From the NCBI RefSeq assembly GCF_016595505.1, contig NZ_JAENIL010000014.1, forward strand, positions 1 to 64,000: a stretch of DNA of 64,000 nucleotides, written 5' to 3'. Shown here in pieces: positions 1-6,421 of the stretch. Position 1 is the stretch's first letter; every line of letters starts with the position of its first letter. A model generated the notes under the pieces. That model ran no database searches. It was not told where the DNA came from and saw only the letters and a program-made list of their open reading frames with translations. The stretch is from Pelagicoccus mobilis. Lineage in GTDB: Bacteria > Verrucomicrobiota > Verrucomicrobiia > Opitutales > Opitutaceae. A program made the position numbers and the translations under genes.

Positions 1-78
1 TTTCTTGAAAGCCACTGAGGTCGCGACTGATGGAATGAAGAGTGCGAGCAGGGCAAACTGGAGGAGTCTGATTTTCAT
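1..78 (-). CDS. Secreted protein, N-terminal fragment (runs off the window)
   Basis: Only the first 26 codons are in the window; the gene continues past position 1. The visible peptide starts MKIRLLQFALLALFIPS and has a basic n-region, a hydrophobic core and a small-residue stretch (ATSVA), so it reads as a Sec signal peptide. ATG is at 78-76 on the minus strand. The downstream domain cannot be seen, so no function is offered. It lies downstream of the small membrane protein at 228-470 in the same direction. Confidence 0.6.
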   Translation of the reverse strand, partial: MKIRLLQFALLALFIPSVATSVAFKK

Positions 79-227
79 CTTATCTGCATATCGTCAAAGC
101 CACACGATGTCGGCTTCGGTTGAGGTTCCATTAGTTGTGATGTTGATTTTCATGCGGTCGTCACGAAAGAGGCGAGCGTTTGCCGACATTGTGTGAGCTG
201 CCTGGTTCGACCTATCTGTTTTTGTAT

Positions 228-470
228 TCACGAGTTGGATTCCTTGGGCAACCGATTCTTCGTTTTTACGAATGCTTCGTTGGTCTTTTCTTCTTTGTTG
301 GTGTTCTTTTTGGCTATCCAGTAAAACAGTGCTCCTGATCCGAAGGAAATGACGACAATCAAGATTGGGATCCATTTTTCTTCAATGCCCTTTAGATAGG
401 TTGAAAGAGCTAGGAGAAAGAAAGGTGTGAATCCGAGAAGGAATGCGATATTCGGATACTTCAGTCTCAT
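228..470 (-). CDS. Small membrane protein, two transmembrane helices
   Basis: An 80-aa protein with two hydrophobic segments (about residues 8-26 and 34-54) joined by a short charged loop, followed by a Lys/Glu/Asn-rich tail of about 25 residues. It resembles the many unassigned two-helix inner-membrane proteins and no family is recognised. The gap upstream holds a good candidate promoter with a palindrome between its boxes (520-548), which suggests it is a regulated first gene. Function unknown. Confidence 0.6.
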   Translation of the reverse strand: MRLKYPNIAFLLGFTPFFLLALSTYLKGIEEKWIPILIVVISFGSGALFYWIAKKNTNKEEKTNEAFVKTKNRLPKESNS

Positions 471-519
471 TTGCTTTCTCAGGTTTTCTGTATGGTTCAG
501 TTTTTTTTCGTCGAACAGT

Positions 520-548
520 ATTATTAAGCGACAAATTTGTCGGGTGAA
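520..548 (-). promoter_or_regulatory. Candidate promoter with palindromic operator
   Basis: Read on the minus strand: -35-like TTCACC (548-543), 17-bp spacer, -10-like AATAAT (525-520), about 50 bp before the start of the 228-470 gene. The spacer contains the perfect 14-bp palindrome CGACAAATTTGTCG (529-542). A dyad between the two boxes is a classic repressor-operator position. The palindrome is seen directly; the promoter role is inferred. Confidence 0.4.
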
Positions 549-551
549 CTG

Positions 552-669
552 ACTTTGGTTATCCGACAGTTTTTTAGAGATAAATACCTAGTGGGAGGTG
601 CTTTTGTCAACGACTTAGACAAAATCGCTGTCGGATAACCAAAGTGAATTCTACTTTGGTTATCCGACA
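552..669. repeat. Element with three copies of a 17-bp repeat
   Basis: The 17-mer ACTTTGGTTATCCGACA occurs at 552-568 (direct), 629-645 (inverted) and 653-669 (direct). The last two form a perfect hairpin with a 7-nt spacer containing GAATTC. The first two form an 18-bp inverted repeat around a 60-bp centre, which itself has TTTTGTC/GACAAAA arms (602-624). This could be a small non-autonomous mobile element, a REP/BIME-like unit, or a binding-site array; I cannot tell which. Confidence 0.65.
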
Positions 670-722
670 AGGAGTCTAACTTTAGCCCCCGTATTTGTAT
701 GTCGAGAGAACCGTTTGAGCCG

Positions 723-741
723 GAGCGGCTTTGCCGCGCTC
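723..741. repeat. REP-like hairpin
   Basis: GAGCGGCTTTGCCGCGCTC has outer arms GAGCG/CGCTC and an inner CGGC/GCCG pair. It is short, GC-rich and intergenic, similar in style to the other palindromic repeats in the window but not the same sequence. Confidence 0.35.
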
Positions 742-912
742 GAAGGCTTTGGACGGGGTGGGGCGCCTGATTATTCGGATAGTGACTTAGCAAAACGGAT
801 ACTGGGGCTTGGTGAAGGGAAGTGTGGAGTGTGAAGAGGAGGGCGTCTGTTCTACGGAGGTGTGTTTGGATTGGCGATTGGGGGCAGCGATCGCTACCCA
901 TTCGCTTGGAAA

Positions 913-1641
913 TCACTTCTTTATCCTTACTGAAAATCTGGATGCAGTACCGTTCTTTCGTTTTTTGATCTCGAATGTGTCAATGGCGGCGAATAGCTCG
1001 CTTAGTTTAGAGTACCCATAGTTTCTTGAATCGAAAGATCCTTGGTTTTGGATGTGTTGACCTACTGGACCTAGATATGCCCAGCTGTCCTCTTCGGCGC
1101 ATGCTGTTACTGCGCTGCGGAGCGTGTTCATGAGCTTGGTGTCTCCTTTGAGGTTTGGGGCGGCAGTGGTCTTGTCCTTCTCGGGCTCTTTGGATTTTTT
1201 CTGGTCGTCGAGATATAGGAAACGTGAGCAACTGGCTACAAAGGGAGCGGGCGTTTTCGAGTCACCGAAGCCGATTACTTGTTTGCCGTCGGCGCGGAGT
1301 CGAAGGACAAGCGGAGTGAAGTCGCAGTCCGAGGAAACGAGGCAAAAGGTACTCACGTCTTTGGTGTAAAGGATATCCATGGCTTCGATGAGGAGACCCA
1401 TGTCGGATGCGTTTTTTCCTTTGATTATGTCGAAATGCTGGACGGGTTGGATAGCGTATTCGTGGAGGACTTTTTCCCATCCGGAGAGAGTGGTTTTCTT
1501 CCAGTTGCCGTATGCTCGACGAATGCTTACCACTCCGTAGGTGGCGAGCTCTGCGATGATGAAGTCTATCTTGGCGGCCGGAGCGTTGTCGGCGTCGATT
1601 AGAAGTGCGATGTTGTCACTGGTTGATTGGGTGGATGGCAT
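913..1641 (-). CDS. NYN-domain protein with C-terminal OST-HTH/LOTUS domain
   Basis: A 242-aa protein of the LabA/DUF88 class. The N-terminal NYN (PIN-like) domain covers about residues 10-145, with the acidic residues expected of a metal-dependent RNase: D16/D18 in the LLIDADN stretch, D80 in KNASD, and D105/D107 in SSDCDF. A charged linker (about 146-168) leads to a C-terminal segment (about 168-238, ending with a YGYSKLSELF-like helix) that fits the OST-HTH/LOTUS RNA-binding fold. Family knowledge points to RNA binding or cleavage; substrate unknown. Cytosolic, no signal peptide. Tail-to-head with the membrane protein at 1672-2175. Confidence 0.85.
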   Translation of the reverse strand: MPSTQSTSDNIALLIDADNAPAAKIDFIIAELATYGVVSIRRAYGNWKKTTLSGWEKVLHEYAIQPVQHFDIIKGKNASDMGLLIEAMDILYTKDVSTFCLVSSDCDFTPLVLRLRADGKQVIGFGDSKTPAPFVASCSRFLYLDDQKKSKEPEKDKTTAAPNLKGDTKLMNTLRSAVTACAEEDSWAYLGPVGQHIQNQGSFDSRNYGYSKLSELFAAIDTFEIKKRKNGTASRFSVRIKK

Positions 1642-1671
1642 GCTCGTGCTTAGGATGATGGGGGGAGGTTT

Positions 1672-2175
1672 CTAGGTTCCGGCCTTTACAGCGATTTCGA
1701 TAGGGAGGAGGTCGCGGATGCGGCCCCAGTTGCCGTGTTCGATTTCAGCTTTGAGGGTCTTGCCGGATACTTTGAGGATGATGAACTCTTGGTCGCTGGC
1801 GTGCTGGAATTTGACCGATTCGAGCTCGCTCATCTGCCAGGTCTTTTCGGCGCCGAAGAATTTTGCCCGGATTTCCGTACTGGTTATCGTGATACGGCTG
1901 GGGCAGACCCAGGAGGCGTAGAGAAAGGTGAAAGGGAAAAATGGGATGGCGGTCACGATCATGCCGAAGACGGGGCCGAGCGCTTGCAGCATGAGGATGG
2001 CGAGCTCTAGATAGTTGAAAACGCCGTGAAGGGACTCGTTTACGGCTTCCTCTTCTAGATCTATGTCGATCCCGAAGAAGAGAATTGTGACGAGGTAAAA
2101 GGTGACACCTGCGATCCCGGCGTAGGAACCAGCGAGGATGAGGCGCGAAGAGATGGGGGAGGAAAGGCGGACCAT
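1672..2175 (-). CDS. Membrane protein with PH-like C-terminal part
   Basis: 167 aa. Hydrophobic segments at about residues 10-34 and 55-90 suggest two or three transmembrane helices. The last 75 residues (SRITITSTEIRAKFFGAEKTW onward, split here as ITSTEIRAKFFG and WQMSELESVKF) look like the short beta-rich bacterial PH-type domain that follows membrane helices in many small proteins. No precise family assigned. The upstream sequence carries copy a of the shared promoter element (2211-2240); if its -10 is used the mRNA leader would be very short, and no Shine-Dalgarno is visible. Confidence 0.65.
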   Translation of the reverse strand: MVRLSSPISSRLILAGSYAGIAGVTFYLVTILFFGIDIDLEEEAVNESLHGVFNYLELAILMLQALGPVFGMIVTAIPFFPFTFLYASWVCPSRITITSTEIRAKFFGAEKTWQMSELESVKFQHASDQEFIILKVSGKTLKAEIEHGNWGRIRDLLPIEIAVKAGT

Positions 2176-2187
2176 GGGACTTGGAGA

Positions 2188-2240
2188 GAAGTACTGTTTG
2201 CCTTGAGTGTCCGCAAGAGGTTTTACGGTAAATACTTAGG
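2188..2240 (-). promoter_or_regulatory. Shared promoter element, copy a
   Basis: On the minus strand the 30-bp element at 2240-2211 carries AAGTATTT, then ACCGTAAA, then CTCTTGCGG. TTGCGG (2216-2211) can act as a -35 with a 17-bp spacer to TACTTC (2193-2188). Same order and spacing as the copies at 3394, 16465 and 25839. The -10 is weak in this copy. Confidence 0.45.
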
Positions 2241-2345
2241 TTAAGGGCAACTAATTCCGAGCTGGGATGGTGGGATAGGAGAATGACCCCTGTAATCTGG
2301 CCATGCGGAGGGGTGAAGGCGCTAGGCGCGGGCCCTGGGGGATGT

Positions 2346-2370
2346 GGCGGCTCGGCGCGCCGCCCTACAG
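2346..2370 (+). repeat. GC-rich hairpin repeat, copy 1
   Basis: GGCGGCTCGGCGCGCCGCC followed by CTACAG. Stem GGCGGC/GCCGCC with a 7-nt loop. Member of the dispersed family also at 2378, 3535, 6158, 10057 and 10550, all in the same orientation and all intergenic. Confidence 0.75.
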
Positions 2371-2377
2371 TGATTTT

Positions 2378-2402
2378 GGAGGCTCGGGGCGCCGCCCTAC
2401 AG
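2378..2402 (+). repeat. GC-rich hairpin repeat, copy 2 (diverged)
   Basis: GGAGGCTCGGGGCGCCGCC then CTACAG. It lies 7 bp after copy 1; one stem position (A opposite C) is mismatched and the loop has one change, so this copy is decaying relative to copy 1. Confidence 0.65.
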
Positions 2403-2500
2403 GTAGGCGAAACCGGAATGGGGAGGTTGTGATGGGCTCGGTGGGGCGTGCTACAGGTGTTCACGCACGAGTGTTTCTTGTGATTAGATTGTGGATATGC

Positions 2501-3304
2501 CTATGGGTGCATCATCATGCTCGGGGTTGTTACGTTTGGGCTCAGGTAGACGCGAGAGGCGAAGGTTGGTTGCGTGATGATGATCGGGGTGGTTAGGCGT
2601 GTCGTTTCTCTCATGGCGTTCTCGAATGTCTTCATTTGAGTTTCGGTGAGAACCCCGCGGGCTTCCGCCTGAGTTTTTTGAAAGAGTTGCCTGATTGGTC
2701 GAAACACTCCTTTTCGTTCGCTGGGAAACGTTGACGGGTGAGCTCCAACGAGATCCCAGTTTAACGCGTATACGGTGAGATGTTGGAGGTAAAAGGGGAC
2801 GAGGCGGTTCCTTAACTCGTCCATTTGCGTTGAAGAGAGCTCCGCTTTCTTCATCAGCTTCAAAAATTGGTTCCATCGTCGTGTCGCTTCGAGGTAGATG
2901 GTGCCGAGTTCTTTCTGGAAAGCTAGGTAGTCGTTGACCGTTCGTTTGTTCTTTGCCTTCAGGAGAGGGGCGAGCTCGCGCTTGGCGCTTTGGGTTGCTT
3001 GTTCGATTTCCTTCTTTCGCTTCTTCAGGAGGGTTTTGTCGTTTTTGGCTACCGCATCGTCGAGGATTTGAAAACGTAGCAACATCGATGTCGCCAAGAA
3101 TTTAGACATGGCGGTGCGGTATGATGCTTCTTGCTCCGCTGTGAGGCCTTCGACGAAACCAAGAGTGAGCTCGGTTTCCTGTGCGACGATTGTCTGGAAG
3201 CGCTCGGAAAGCTCGCTACTTTCTCCGTTTGCTGAAGCCTGGCCTCCTAGGGTGACGGCGATGATGAAGGCAGCAATTGCGGTGAGCGTTCGGGACAGGT
3301 TCAG
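2501..3304 (-). CDS. Secreted helical protein, start codon unclear
   Basis: The first in-frame ATG is at 3109 (202 aa), but the same frame stays open to a stop at 3374-3376. The extra codons encode a convincing signal peptide (NLSRTLTAIAAFIIAVTLGG, then QASANGE), so the protein probably begins upstream. No ATG, GTG or TTG exists there in frame; CTG at 3304-3302 is the best candidate and is used here, giving about 267 aa. The body is rich in Lys, Glu and Leu and predicted mostly helical, with a polar C-terminus. Family not recognised. Promoter element copy b lies about 90 bp upstream of this start. Confidence 0.55.
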   Translation of the reverse strand: MNLSRTLTAIAAFIIAVTLGGQASANGESSELSERFQTIVAQETELTLGFVEGLTAEQEASYRTAMSKFLATSMLLRFQILDDAVAKNDKTLLKKRKKEIEQATQSAKRELAPLLKAKNKRTVNDYLAFQKELGTIYLEATRRWNQFLKLMKKAELSSTQMDELRNRLVPFYLQHLTVYALNWDLVGAHPSTFPSERKGVFRPIRQLFQKTQAEARGVLTETQMKTFENAMRETTRLTTPIIITQPTFASRVYLSPNVTTPSMMMHP

Positions 3305-3370
3305 TGTAGTAAAGTGGGAGTTGCGGATGGTGGGTAGGGGGATAAGGCTCGAGAGTAAAGTTCGCTCGAA

Positions 3371-3423
3371 GCCCTACTGATCCCGCTAGGTATTCGCAAG
3401 AGGAATTACGGGGAATACTTGGA
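3371..3423 (-). promoter_or_regulatory. Shared promoter element, copy b
   Basis: Minus-strand element 3423-3394 with AAGTATTC, CCCGTAAT and CTCTTGCGA. TTGCGA (3399-3394) as -35, 17-bp spacer, TAGGGC (3376-3371) as -10-like. About 70 bp upstream of the proposed CTG start at 3304. Confidence 0.45.
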
Positions 3424-3534
3424 TTGTGTTCCGCTAATTAAATGAAAGCGAGCAGGTTGGGTGAATGACCCTCTTCGCTGATTATGGGGACGGGGGGAAG
3501 GTCCTAGAGGGGGGGCTTCGGGTGTGCGGGGGAT

Positions 3535-3559
3535 GGCGGCTCGGCGCGCCGCCCTACAG
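3535..3559 (+). repeat. GC-rich hairpin repeat, copy 3
   Basis: Identical to copy 1 (2346-2370) over 25 bp, including the CTACAG tail and the following TG. Confidence 0.75.
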
Positions 3560-3645
3560 TGTTGGGAAAACTGAAATATGGAGGAGGTGGTTGTGGGCTT
3601 GGACGACGCCGTTTGCTGTGACTTCTCTGTTGTCCGCTTAGTCGT

Positions 3646-5712
3646 TTATGGCGCAGCGAGGGCGAGTTTCACATTGTCGAATACGTAGTGATCTCCCGGG
3701 AGGGCGTCGTTGGCGAACCAGAACGAGAGCCTCCCGTTGGATACTGGAGAAACGAAGTTCCTTGTTGTGAATGGTACCGTGTAGGTTTGCCATCCCGTGG
3801 TCTCGTCCCCTAGGTCCACGTCAACTCTGTGCAGTCCGTAGTTTGTGTAGGGCGCATCGTGCCTGGAAACCGAGAGTCTTACATTGTGCCCAGTATTTGA
3901 GTACGCGTCGAACGTGAGAATGTAGTCGGTATTCGGCTCCAGTTCGATGCTAGGTTGGTAGAGTTGTATGTTGTTCCCGCTTTGGTTTATAGTCACGATG
4001 GCGACTTCACTCAAACCGTTGTAGTCGGATACCGTTGCGCTGTTGGACGGTTGGTCCGACCAGAACCTCCATGGTAGAAGAATTGTGTCGAACTCTCCGT
4101 TGACTACAACGTTAGAGGTTGGGTCTGTGTCTGGATCTGAGCCGGAATCTGGATCTGGATCGGGACCTTGAAACCCTGTTTCCGCTACGTCGGTGTATTT
4201 TCCCGGAACGCTCTTATCGTGAACGTGGATCAAGAGGTCCTCGTCGAAGGCATCGATGAAATCAAGCAAGGTCAGCATTTGTTGCTGTAGTATCGCAACG
4301 TCAGTCTCCAGCTTTTCGATACGGATTAAGGATGCTTCACTGGGGTTGAGTAACTTGTAGACTCTAGCGTTGCCAGCATCGCGCGCATTGCGATCGAGGA
4401 AAGGAGCACCGACCGCCAGGATAGCTCCATCTGCGCTAAGGGATAATGTCTTGCCAAAGTGGTCGTTGCCTGTCTCGCCATCGATGTCGCTACCCAGCTG
4501 TTTCCAACCCGACGAAACGGTATCGTACCGGTAGATTCTCACTTGTCCGGAGTCGGATCCGTTGCTGTTGTTGTGTGGGGCTCCAACCGCCAGGATCGTT
4601 CCGTCCGCGCTCAGGTATATCGCCCCGCCTGATTGATCGAGTTCTTCGCTTCCGTCGATGTCATCGCCCAACTGATTCCAGGCTGAGGAAACGGCATCGT
4701 ACCGGTAAACTCTAACATGTCCTGAGTCGGTGCTGTTGCCGTCGTTGCGTGGTGCGCCAACAGCCAGGATCGTCCCGTCCGCACTTAGAGATATAGCCCT
4801 GCCGGACTGGTCTCGTTCGTCCTCTCCGTCGATGTCGTCGCCCAGCTGGCTCCACGCTGCCGTGTTGGTGTCATATCGGTAGACCCTTACATGTCCTGAA
4901 TCGTCCCCGTTGCCGTCGTTGAAGTGAGCGCCTACCGCGAGAATCGTCCCGTCTGCGCTTAGGGATACGATTACTCCGCTGGAACCATCTGAGCTACCAC
5001 CTGAGTGGTCTAACTTGGCTTCACCGTCGATGTCATCACCCAGCTGGGTCCAGGCTGCTGTATTGGCGTCATATCGGTAGACCCTTACGTGCCCGGAATT
5101 GTCCCCGTTGCCGTCATTGAGCGGAGCGCCAACCGCTAGGATGGTCCCGTCCGCGTTTAGTGATACTGACCAGCCTGAATGATCGTAGACGGTCTCTCCG
5201 TCGATGTCGTTACCCAACTGGCTCCAATCCGCTGAGGCGTCGTCGTATCGGTAGACCCTGACTTGGCCGGAGTTGAGACCGTTACCGTCATTGAATGGCG
5301 CTCCGACCGCCAAGGTTCTTCCGTCCGAGCACATGAACACGGACTTGCCTGATCGGTCGAATGCAGCTTCTCCATCGATATCGCTACCCAGCTGGGTCCA
5401 TGTCGCCGAGGCGAGGTTGTATTGGTAGACTCTGACTTGGCCTGATTTGCGCGAGCTGGCGTCTTTTCCTGGAGCACCGACTGCTAGGATCATGCCGTCC
5501 GAATTCAGGGATACTGACCAGCCGGATATCTCCTCGAAGGTCTCCCCGTCGATGTCTCCAATGAGACGGAAATCCACGGCTTGGGACAGCTCGGAGATAA
5601 ATAGTGTACTGCAGATAAAAATGAGGGATACGCTAAGACGCATGAACCTAAAAGCAGGGGACTCGCGTTTCAGGATGTGAGCGTTGCCAGATGGAATAGA
5701 TTCAGAGTTCAT
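3646..5712 (-). CDS. Secreted DIDGE/FG-GAP-type repeat protein with C-terminal carbohydrate-binding-like domain
   Basis: 688 aa. A signal peptide is visible at about residues 24-45 (MRLSVSLIFICSTLFIS); the annotated start adds a 23-residue polar leader and has AAGGAG upstream, while 5643 (MRLSV) is the alternative. Residues about 48-460 hold seven repeats of about 58 aa with the pattern DIDGE, SxSxDG, LAVGAP, NDGNG, SGxVRVYRYD, W-QLG, probably forming a beta-propeller; repeat 4 carries an 8-residue Ser/Gly insertion. A coiled-coil-like segment (about 465-500) and a D/P/S linker lead to a C-terminal domain (about 540-688) with NGEFD, LTFDAYS and FDNVKL, typical of CBM4/9-like modules. Likely cell-surface or extracellular, perhaps polysaccharide binding. 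The repeats are also tandem at DNA level (about 174 bp units). Confidence 0.8.
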   Translation of the reverse strand: MNSESIPSGNAHILKRESPAFRFMRLSVSLIFICSTLFISELSQAVDFRLIGDIDGETFEEISGWSVSLNSDGMILAVGAPGKDASSRKSGQVRVYQYNLASATWTQLGSDIDGEAAFDRSGKSVFMCSDGRTLAVGAPFNDGNGLNSGQVRVYRYDDASADWSQLGNDIDGETVYDHSGWSVSLNADGTILAVGAPLNDGNGDNSGHVRVYRYDANTAAWTQLGDDIDGEAKLDHSGGSSDGSSGVIVSLSADGTILAVGAHFNDGNGDDSGHVRVYRYDTNTAAWSQLGDDIDGEDERDQSGRAISLSADGTILAVGAPRNDGNSTDSGHVRVYRYDAVSSAWNQLGDDIDGSEELDQSGGAIYLSADGTILAVGAPHNNSNGSDSGQVRIYRYDTVSSGWKQLGSDIDGETGNDHFGKTLSLSADGAILAVGAPFLDRNARDAGNARVYKLLNPSEASLIRIEKLETDVAILQQQMLTLLDFIDAFDEDLLIHVHDKSVPGKYTDVAETGFQGPDPDPDSGSDPDTDPTSNVVVNGEFDTILLPWRFWSDQPSNSATVSDYNGLSEVAIVTINQSGNNIQLYQPSIELEPNTDYILTFDAYSNTGHNVRLSVSRHDAPYTNYGLHRVDVDLGDETTGWQTYTVPFTTRNFVSPVSNGRLSFWFANDALPGDHYVFDNVKLALAAP

Positions 5713-6033
5713 AATATATTATTCCACTCCTTTGTTATTATTCGCGGTGTAACCGAACGCGAAATTGTCATGAGTTGGTTTGGATGTTGGGTGAGACGTT
5801 GCGGGAGCACGCTATGCGTGGAGAAAATTCCGCATTGATTACTGAATTAGAATCAATCGAATGATGGACTAATGTCCTGATCAGGATCCCTTGTTGGTAA
5901 CAGTCTCTTTGCTTAGGGAGTCCCAAAGCAGGCTAGGTAATTAACCACGCTTGGGGAATTTGTCAAACCGCCCGCTTTTGATATCGAGTGACTTATACAA
6001 CACGTAAAAAGCTTTGATATCTTCGCTGTCGAG

Positions 6034-6103
6034 AAGGTAGCGGCCGCTGTCTCAACGGCGATTTGATTTGAGGGTGCCCGTTTGGGACAACGGGCGCTAC
6101 CTT
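6034..6103. repeat. Imperfect inverted repeat with AAGGTAGCG ends
   Basis: Left end AAGGTAGCGGCCGCTGTC and right end, read on the minus strand, AAGGTAGCGCCCGTTGTC, about 25 bp each with a few mismatches. The right arm itself contains GCCCGTTTGGGACAACGGGC, a strong hairpin. This looks like a REP-pair or miniature element. Confidence 0.6.
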
Positions 6104-6157
6104 AATTGTTCAGGTCTTTTGGTCTGCGGTATCATATATTCAAAGGAGGGGGGCCTT

Positions 6158-6182
6158 GGCGGCTCGGCGCGCCGCCCTACAG
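6158..6182 (+). repeat. GC-rich hairpin repeat, copy 4
   Basis: Identical to copy 1 over 25 bp. It is followed by GGGAGGTTGTGA and a GGGCTCGGTGG word that also follow copies 1/2, so the repeat is embedded in a longer shared unit. Confidence 0.75.
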
Positions 6183-6421
6183 GGGAGGTTGTGACGGGCT
6201 CGGTGGGTCGTGCTACAGGTGCGTATTTGGATGTGGGATACTGAGGTGTTTATTCGTGGGTGTTCTTGGGGTTATTAGTAGAGGTTTTGGGTGGTGTGTA
6301 GGTTAGGTTATGGCTCTGTTTCGCTTAGCTAATCAGTGCCCTGGTTTGTGGTAAGCAGCTCGACTTATGGGGATGTTAATCCTAACACGTATGCTAATAG
6401 TTCTAACCCCTGCTATTAGTT

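Larger units (their letters stand above)
471..912. other. Intergenic region with palindromes and 17-bp repeats
   Basis: No convincing gene. A 130-codon minus-strand reading frame (524-916) crosses the repeats, has no domain character and is treated as spurious. The region contains a 14-bp palindrome (529-542), three copies of a 17-bp repeat (552-669) and a REP-like hairpin (723-741). Confidence 0.6.
2176..2500. other. Intergenic region with promoter element and two GC-rich hairpin repeats
   Basis: No gene. Contains promoter element copy a (2211-2240), two hairpin repeats (2346-2370 and 2378-2402) and a short segment ending GTGCTACAGGTG (about 2449-2461) that recurs near 6210. The order of elements resembles the next gap at 3305-3645. 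Confidence 0.6.
3305..3645. other. Intergenic region with promoter element and hairpin repeat
   Basis: Contains promoter element copy b (3394-3423), the word GAATGACCC shared with the gap at 2176-2500, and one hairpin repeat (3535-3559). The bases just left of 3376 are probably the untranslated leader and start of the 2501-3304 gene. No other gene seen. Confidence 0.6.
5713..6421. other. Long intergenic region with inverted repeats
   Basis: 709 bp without a credible gene. Contains a nested dyad TTCGCG/CGCGAA (5741-5763) close to the 5712 start, a 70-bp imperfect inverted repeat (6034-6103) and a GC-rich hairpin repeat (6158-6182). The 66-codon plus-strand frame at 6106-6306 runs through the repeats and is rejected. 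Confidence 0.6.

Noticed and set aside
94-189. 31-codon minus-strand frame upstream of the first signal peptide
   Set aside because: It has an ATG and a short readable peptide but no ribosome site or domain; it could be a leader peptide, though evidence is too thin.
524-916. 130-codon minus-strand frame
   Set aside because: It runs through the repeats and the NYN gene boundary with protein-unlike composition.
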